Shown piece by piece: positions 57,733-64,000 of a DNA stretch of 64,000 nucleotides. The position numbers and the translations under genes are program-made. The stretch lies in NCBI GenBank assembly GCA_947247005.1, contig OX365944.1:694501-758500 (forward strand). Direction: 5' to 3'. Under the pieces are notes generated by a model. It saw nothing but the letters and a program-made list of their open reading frames with translations. It had not been told where the DNA came from and did no database searches. This DNA comes from Spisula solida (Eukaryota; Mollusca; Bivalvia; Venerida; Mactridae). Position 1 is the first letter of the stretch, and each line of letters starts with the position of its first letter.

Positions 57733-58163
57733 CCAAATAACAAAAGCTATAAAACATTACGCGGGTGCATTGTAGGAGCTTAGTGAACTATAAAACTGTT
57801 CCAGTAATTCTACTATTGGTAATCTCACAAACTGGCATACAAGGACACATCAGTAATGTGTAATGTGGCCATATGTGCCTGTTTGTTTGAGTTAATGCTT
57901 TATACACCCGTTGTGAAAACGGGACATATTATGTGAACACCATTGGCAGGCATGCGGGTGTGCGAGCGGCCACATCCAGTATTCATCAGATACTTACTGG
58001 CATTTGCTGTTTTTCATCAGATTATCGTCACACTTGATGACAATGTTTATGGGCATAATATATCTAGGCCATGCTCGATTATGGCCCCTATCCACCTAGG
58101 CTTTCTTGGATTATGGCCCATGAATTACCAAAAAATATGACATAAGCCTCGTCTGTTCTCTAA

Positions 58164-58548
58164 GGCCAGAGTTTTTTAATTTTTTGTTACTCAGACTTTT
58201 TTGTTTGAAATGTTGGCAGGAGGGGAAAAAAAACAAATGTAGCTTCCAAAAACTGTTGGTGGTAGATTAGTCAATGACTGTCAGATTTAAAGCAATCAAC
58301 ACTCAACAACAGTGTTAGTTTTAAAAAAAAAAGCCAATTTATTTTAAGACTTAGAACACTGCAGTGAAACACTAATATAATACAACTTATTATTAACAAA
58401 ATAATGAAATAATAAAACAAGGCTGGTACATTTATCATCAAAACATTATATGCAATTTTTTTTTCTCCAGTTTTTCATTTTTTTTTTTGAAAATGACTAA
58501 AAATTGGGCAGGAGGGTCCGAGTAACGAAAAATCTAAGAACTCTGGCC
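58164..58548. mobile_element. MITE with GGCCAGAG ends nested in another repeat
   Basis: GGCCAGAGTTTTTTA...TTACTCAGAC at the left mirrors GTCCGAGTAAC...AACTCTGGCC at the right (385 bp). Flanking sequence on both sides ('gacaatgtttatgggc', 'gacaatgttcatgggc') belongs to an older repeat. Confidence 0.65.
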
Positions 58549-59484
58549 CAATTCAAACAGTTTTCATAGGATCATCTTCAAACTTGTTGACAATGTTCAT
58601 GGGCCAAGTTTGGCAATTTCATTTACCATGCACCCAGAAGGGCGTATTTTGTGACATGTCCGCTCTTGTTTCCATTGATGACCTATACAGTATTGTCTAA
58701 CACTATATGTGAGGAAAACTTGCAAAAATGGTGCAAATAATATATAGATAGTTGTTAATTTATTTCATCTAAAATGAGGATTTTATATTGATTTATATGA
58801 ACTGTACTTTTCTAAAGACATTTGTTTCCTAAAGTGATTCCTACACGTTTATTCTTACACAATAATACTGGTCTTACTCAACCTGTCAAAGCAGTGTATT
58901 GTATGTCCAACATATTGTATGTAATGATGACCCGTCATTTATTTCTCGCTCCATGGAAAGAGACTTCATATATCACAATGGCAGCTAATTGGATATAAAA
59001 CATGTTTGAATATTTGAATATACATGTAGTTGTAAATAATTGAATGTGTGAACCTAAGATTTTAATGTTCTTGTAGTAATGTGTGTATAGTTTCCATTAA
59101 GTAATTTTCCGCACATTAGCTAGATACTCACCATGTGATCCTCGTATGTCCGATATCCCTTGTTAACAAGTTTCCATGGTTACCCTTCACACCCAATATT
59201 CTTGAAATTTGGTCAGGATATTTATCTTGATTGAAATCTTGGTTGTCTTGGTAAAAGAACTACTGGTACTAGTAGGTCAAATCAGTGTATAATTGTGTTA
59301 GTTGTAGAGGCTACAATGTATGAAACTTGGCCAGCAAGTGTGTCTCAATAAAGTCTGCAATTTCTATACCGAGTCATACCAGAGTCTGTAATGCCAGAAA
59401 TTTTGGCAGCTCAGGTGAGTGATACAGTGCTATCCTGTATTGTACTCTTTGTTGTACAGATTGTAATACATGTATCAGAATGAG

Positions 59485-59567
59485 AGTAGGGTGAACTGAT
59501 CGCTGAAATCAAGTAGAGTGAACTGATCGCTGAAATCAAGTAGAGTGAACTGATCGCTGAAATCAAA
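59485..59567. repeat. Tandem repeat, 27-bp unit, 3 copies
   Basis: Three copies of gtagagtgaactgatcgctg plus aaatcaa. Confidence 0.9.
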
Positions 59568-60887
59568 ACCAGTTTGTATGTTCCTTTTTCTATACAGATA
59601 GACTGGTCGTTATTTCATCCAACAATTTTTATGTAGATGTACATTTTGTATTTGTGGATGTTGAATGTTTGTTTGTTTGTGATCACCTTAGACTGTAGTA
59701 AGTGCAAGGTCATTCAGTAATGGCTAATGACCTCCGACTTTGAGGATGTTGTATAATTTATTAGATGCGGAGAATTGTGATCTCCAGGGTTGAGTGGTTT
59801 TGTGTTCTGTTTTACTGGATGAAAGTTTGACTGCTCTAGTTGCAAACATGACCTTTATTACAGATGTTTACAAAATCATGTAAATCAAAATCAAGTCTTT
59901 AATCTTGCTTGTAAAAACATTGAAAATAAGTGCACATGGTGGCATGATTGTACTTACTTGTTAATGTCTGCCAAATCATCAAGGAACGTCTGACAAACAA
60001 CAAATTATGGCTATCTCTCCTGTGTTGTGAATATTTATAAATACGATGGTTTGTTTGACTAAACACAGTCCATCAATATTGTATGGGTTGATAAGTATTA
60101 TTTGATTATTCTGTGGCAGTATTAATGATATCCATGAAGTCTGACAATAAAAATGGGGTCGCCTTTAAACTCTTATTTAATACTATAATACAACAGTTGA
60201 CTATTTGTCTGTATTTAACCTTGCTTTGTTTATCTAAAGCTTAGGTCCCAATGAGGAATTCCACATCGGCTATGTCCTCCCGATTTCTTTTGATACCACC
60301 TGATTCCTTCTGATATCACAAACTGTCTCATGACTTCCCCGAAGCTTCCCCTGTTCCTCTTGGCCTGATTGCTCATTAACTTCAATCGGGAGTACATCGC
60401 CGAGGCAAAAATACTCAGCTTAAGAAGGAATATTATGAATGAGCACTCCATTGAAGCAAACAGATCAGTTATTCTTTCCCCCCCTCCCCATGAATTATAA
60501 ATGCAACCAATGTATAATTATATATATTTAGATGTAATCATTGAAAATATAACATGAAAATTGTATATGTGATCACGGTACTCAGATTTGTTTTAATGCA
60601 TCGTTTTCTTGTGCTGACACAAGTAGTGCTATCAATTTATTGTGATATTTATTTAATCTAACGTCTGTATATGTATGTGATTTAATCCAATGTCTGTATT
60701 ATAAATATGTGATTTATGTCAGAATGTTGCATAGCAAGTGTATATACATGCAGTGTGCGAAATTGTTTACGTAGAACTGATGAACCATTTTGTGTTTCGG
60801 TAATTGTAACGCGAGTGTGTTTAAAAATTACAAACTTGATACAGCAATGGATAAACATAGGATATTCATGAGTTTCTGGTAAAGATT

Positions 60888-63098
60888 TTGCACAATACCC
60901 AACTTTTGTGAAAGGTTTTTAATCATGTTTTTCTCATCGCCAAAAGTTATCATTTAAAAACATGTTCAACCCGAGACATTAGATTTACTGTTTGTTTGAG
61001 GATGCATCAGTCACTTTAAGAGTAAAACTGTTGATTATTATATAACCCAAGTGGCATTCTAATTGTTTGTGTATGTGCTGCTATCTGCTGTTGATACTTG
61101 TATTAGGAAGAATAAATTAGTATAAATAACATGACACATGCGTCTTCTATGTCTTTTTATGTATAGTGCGCCTAGGATAATAAGAAAGGTGGGAACCTTT
61201 GGTATCTTCCACAAAGGTGGATTAATCAGATGTACACGATTTATCAGTTACGTTTTTAAAAAAGTACCTAACAGACCAAATCTGATTACTTTAGTAATTT
61301 GTAAAACCAATTTTGCAACAGTTGACCAAACAGATTCATGTTTGTAAACATAACATTATCCTGGGCGCACTATATTATAACCCAACCCTTCTTCTTATAA
61401 GACCACCTGTGTGAACAAACATTATCTCCCATCACACAATTTTTCAAGATTTTCTACCTATAACGACAGACCACCTATCAACGAAGACTAGTTTTGCTGT
61501 TTTGTAGGTGGTTTTACAATACACGTGTAACATACAATTTCTTCCACGAGCACATTCACAATGAAATTTTTTCTTGGTGGAGTTTGATCCGACACTGGTG
61601 TACTGCTGTATGAGGGTCATTCAATAAATTCCTAGACTGGGTTCATAATTCTATAAGAAAATATGGCTAAAATAAGAATACCAACCTATCGCTACCACCA
61701 CACCGCTATTTTTAGCGACGTTATAGACGTTTCGCCGTTTCTCAAATGGTAATCCCGAAATGAAATTATGTTAATTATATGGGAATAAACATAAATATTC
61801 AAATTGTATATGATTAAATATATCTACCACAATATATTATATTGTCTAAGTTAAGGATTAGAGCTAGACATAATTGATGTATGTTAAAATGAAAACAACT
61901 CGTACATTTCAACTGACTGTGCAAGAAACGTCCGTACGTTTGCCTATCTGGCCATACCTTTATCGTCAGTATACCATGCTGCTCTTCAGAGATTTGCTTT
62001 TGCCACTCAAAAACAAGACCACTACATGCAGTATGTTCTCCTTTCGCTCTCTGTATCAACTCTTAGGTGTTTGCTGTGTTTTTCCAAGACCTGTGCACAA
62101 TAATAGTAATAGTCGCACGAATTTCCTTACGTTAATTCATAGACATTTTGACGTTAATTAAAACGTAACTCGCCTTGATCAAATAGTGTTTATTCAAACT
62201 TCAAAGTCCAAATAACTTCAAAATTTCACGAAATGTCATGAAAATATCTCGCAATAATCTGACGGAAATTTGAGTATGTAAATTAACTAATTTTGAATTT
62301 ACAACTAGTTGAACTAATGAAAAAGGTACGTATCGCCGGTCGGGGGTGGTAGGACGTTACTATGGTAATATAATGGCTGATGTTATGCTTCTGGTTTGGA
62401 TTATTGAAGATTAATTGGTACTAACTGTAGGTAATATGTTAATGCTTGTAATGATATAACAAATTGTTATTTATAAGTAATTATAGTCAAATGAGAGCGA
62501 TAGTCTACGAATATATTGAATGACCCTCGTATAATCAGATATTTCTGCAGGTTGAAAAGGTTAGCAAATTTTGTATTTTAACCACAGCATGCAGGAATAT
62601 TAGCAATTTCTTATATTCTTTGTTGGCCAAAGATTATGTCTGAGGAATTGTTGGTGAACAAGTCTAAGAATTGCAAGCAATACAGAACTCCTCTACCGGT
62701 TTGAAGCCATGATTTTTAAACTATTTTCAATGTTCCTTTTGCCATAGCAACCAAAATTTTTATCAGAATCAAAATATTTTTAGATGTGCATAAGCCCCTT
62801 ATTGCCCCCTATCCACATACCAAGTTTCTTAAACCTAGCTTGGAAACTCAAACTGAGTTATGTCAGGATCCAGATTTTCAGACTGACAGCAAACTGGTAG
62901 GGAACTAATTAACAAGACAAATTTTTAAATGAGCCAATATTTCCACATCTATCATTTTACACTTTGTACAGTATTATGGAATGATATGTGTATTGGTATT
63001 GCATATTGTTCAGCATACAATGCTACTTGTCTGAAGTGTTAATTATTTAGCAGCAGTAAAATATTCTTCCAATTTTAAGTCTATTACAACCACCTCAG
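60888..63098 (-). repeat. Long repeat, copy B (inverted partner of 29972-31234)
   Basis: Reverse-orientation matches to copy A in the same block order. Longer because of a 919-bp insertion (61611-62529) and further unmatched sequence at about 62640-62990. Confidence 0.75.
61611..62529. mobile_element. Mariner/Tc1-type non-autonomous insertion, 919 bp
   Basis: TGAGGGTCATTCAATA at the left and TATTGAATGACCCTCG at the right, flanked by TA (61609-61610 and 62530-62531). Copy A gives the near-empty site (ctgctgcataatcag), which confirms a TA target. No intact transposase was seen. Confidence 0.82.
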
Positions 63099-63109
63099 GT
63101 TTTAACTAG

Positions 63110-63345
63110 AGCTGTTGCCATTCAACAGACTAATATACCCCCGCCGGCAAAGGGCCATAATTCTGCCAAAATTCATCGCAGCGCAAAGTCCTTTCTTCAT
63201 ACACATCTATATGTTGAGGTTGTTCATCTGTGAAAGTTTGAGTGAAATCCTGCCAAAACTGTAGGAGGAGTTGCGTCCACAAGAATGCGTCTATGGACAG
63301 ACGGACAAGCTGAATCCAGTATACCCCCCTTACAACTCGTAAGGG
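63110..63345. repeat. Dispersed repeat with 'tatacccccgcc' and 'ggggtata' ends
   Basis: Contains 'aaagggccataattctgcca' and 'gaatgcgtctatggacagac'; a fragment of the same family is at 20532-20645. Confidence 0.6.
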
Positions 63346-64000
63346 GTATAAAAATGACACTTCAAATATACTTCAACATTTATTACGTCAAGCCATCATA
63401 CACACATATAGTACTGATACAATAAATAAATAATATATACATAATTAAAGAAGTGAGCTGGTAGGCGGCAAAATCCACTAGCTATTTGAACAAGCTCGCC
63501 GGCTCCTTTTTGTAATTTTCCTCTTTGTTTAAGTTAAATTTCAACGAAATTGAGTGGCATAATTGAGCATTGTTGAAAAAATTCAACACTTGATGTAACC
63601 AGCATACACAAGATTTAAGTTATCTTTATAAAATCATCACATGATTTACCTCATGTAGGAAAAAACAAACAGAAAATATACATTTATACAGTACAAAATA
63701 AATATGGTGTATTTGTCATGCGATTTGGGGTCCTAATAACATGATAATAATTACGTCATAAATGACGTCGAACTTCTGTCACTTACCACGGGAGAAAATT
63801 TGGTTTACATGCCGAGTTGCGTCGTGGGAATTTTAACATTATGCACTATTAACACACGGAGAGCATTGAAATAATTACAAGTTTAGCCATATGGTCTACT
63901 ATACATTTATAACTATGTTTTCATAAAATCATACGGGACCATCATATCCATCTCCCTAGACAGGAGTGTTAATTTTCTGAATGTTCACGTGTTTTTCTTC
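63346..64000. other. Right end of window, nothing recognised
   Basis: AT-rich sequence without a supportable exon or repeat; 'tgacgtca'-like motifs occur near 63760. Confidence 0.5.

Larger units (their letters stand above)
57447..64000. other. Downstream of PARG, repeat-rich, no gene recognised
   Basis: Contains MITEs (57495-57652, 58164-58548), a 27-bp tandem triplet (59485-59567), the inverted partner repeat (60888-63098) with an internal mariner-type insertion, and a dispersed repeat (63110-63345). The minus-strand frame at 60230-60451 is GC-richer than its surroundings but unrecognised. Confidence 0.55.

Overview
The window is animal nuclear DNA: AT-rich, with short GT-AG exons separated by kilobase introns full of satellites, SINEs and short inverted-repeat transposons. 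Gene content (a secreted collagen/C1q protein, DNA ligase 1, PARG) and repeat types suggest a bivalve mollusc. This is an inference from family knowledge; no database search was run.

Three genes can be assembled exon by exon with consistent splice phases. (1) Positions 43-4843, + strand: a complete three-exon gene for a secreted collagen-stalk C1q-domain protein (259 aa). (2) Positions 27010 down to 10735, - strand: the first nine coding exons of DNA ligase 1 (LIG1), giving 441 residues of N-terminal PIP-box/NLS/disordered region. No ligase DNA-binding or catalytic exon was found in the window, so the rest lies beyond the left edge or is missing. If the gene continues left, the C1q gene sits inside a LIG1 intron on the opposite strand. 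(3) Positions 36191-57446, + strand: poly(ADP-ribose) glycohydrolase (PARG), 17 shared coding exons followed by one of two homologous alternative last exons (728 or 720 aa).

LIG1 and PARG are divergent neighbours about 9 kb apart. Both start with a PCNA-binding (PIP) motif, canonical in LIG1 and PIP-like in PARG, and both families act at replication forks. A consensus E2F site lies about 46 bp upstream of the LIG1 ATG.

The most unusual feature is a set of minisatellites centred on splice junctions in PARG. A 38-bp unit repeats the exon 9 5' splice site five times. A 39-bp unit repeats the exon 14 3' splice site and exon start nine times, in frame and without stops, so an upstream acceptor would add 13-residue blocks next to the substrate-binding loop. 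In LIG1 a 29-bp array begins about 18 bp upstream of the exon 3 acceptor.

The rest is introns and intergenic DNA: large minisatellites, TA-flanked pogo/Tc1-type and hAT-type MITEs, tRNA-derived SINEs, a dispersed repeat with perfect oestrogen-response-element palindromes, a 147-bp-arm near-perfect palindrome, and inverted repeat copies either side of PARG. No CRISPR, rRNA or convincing functional tRNA gene was seen.
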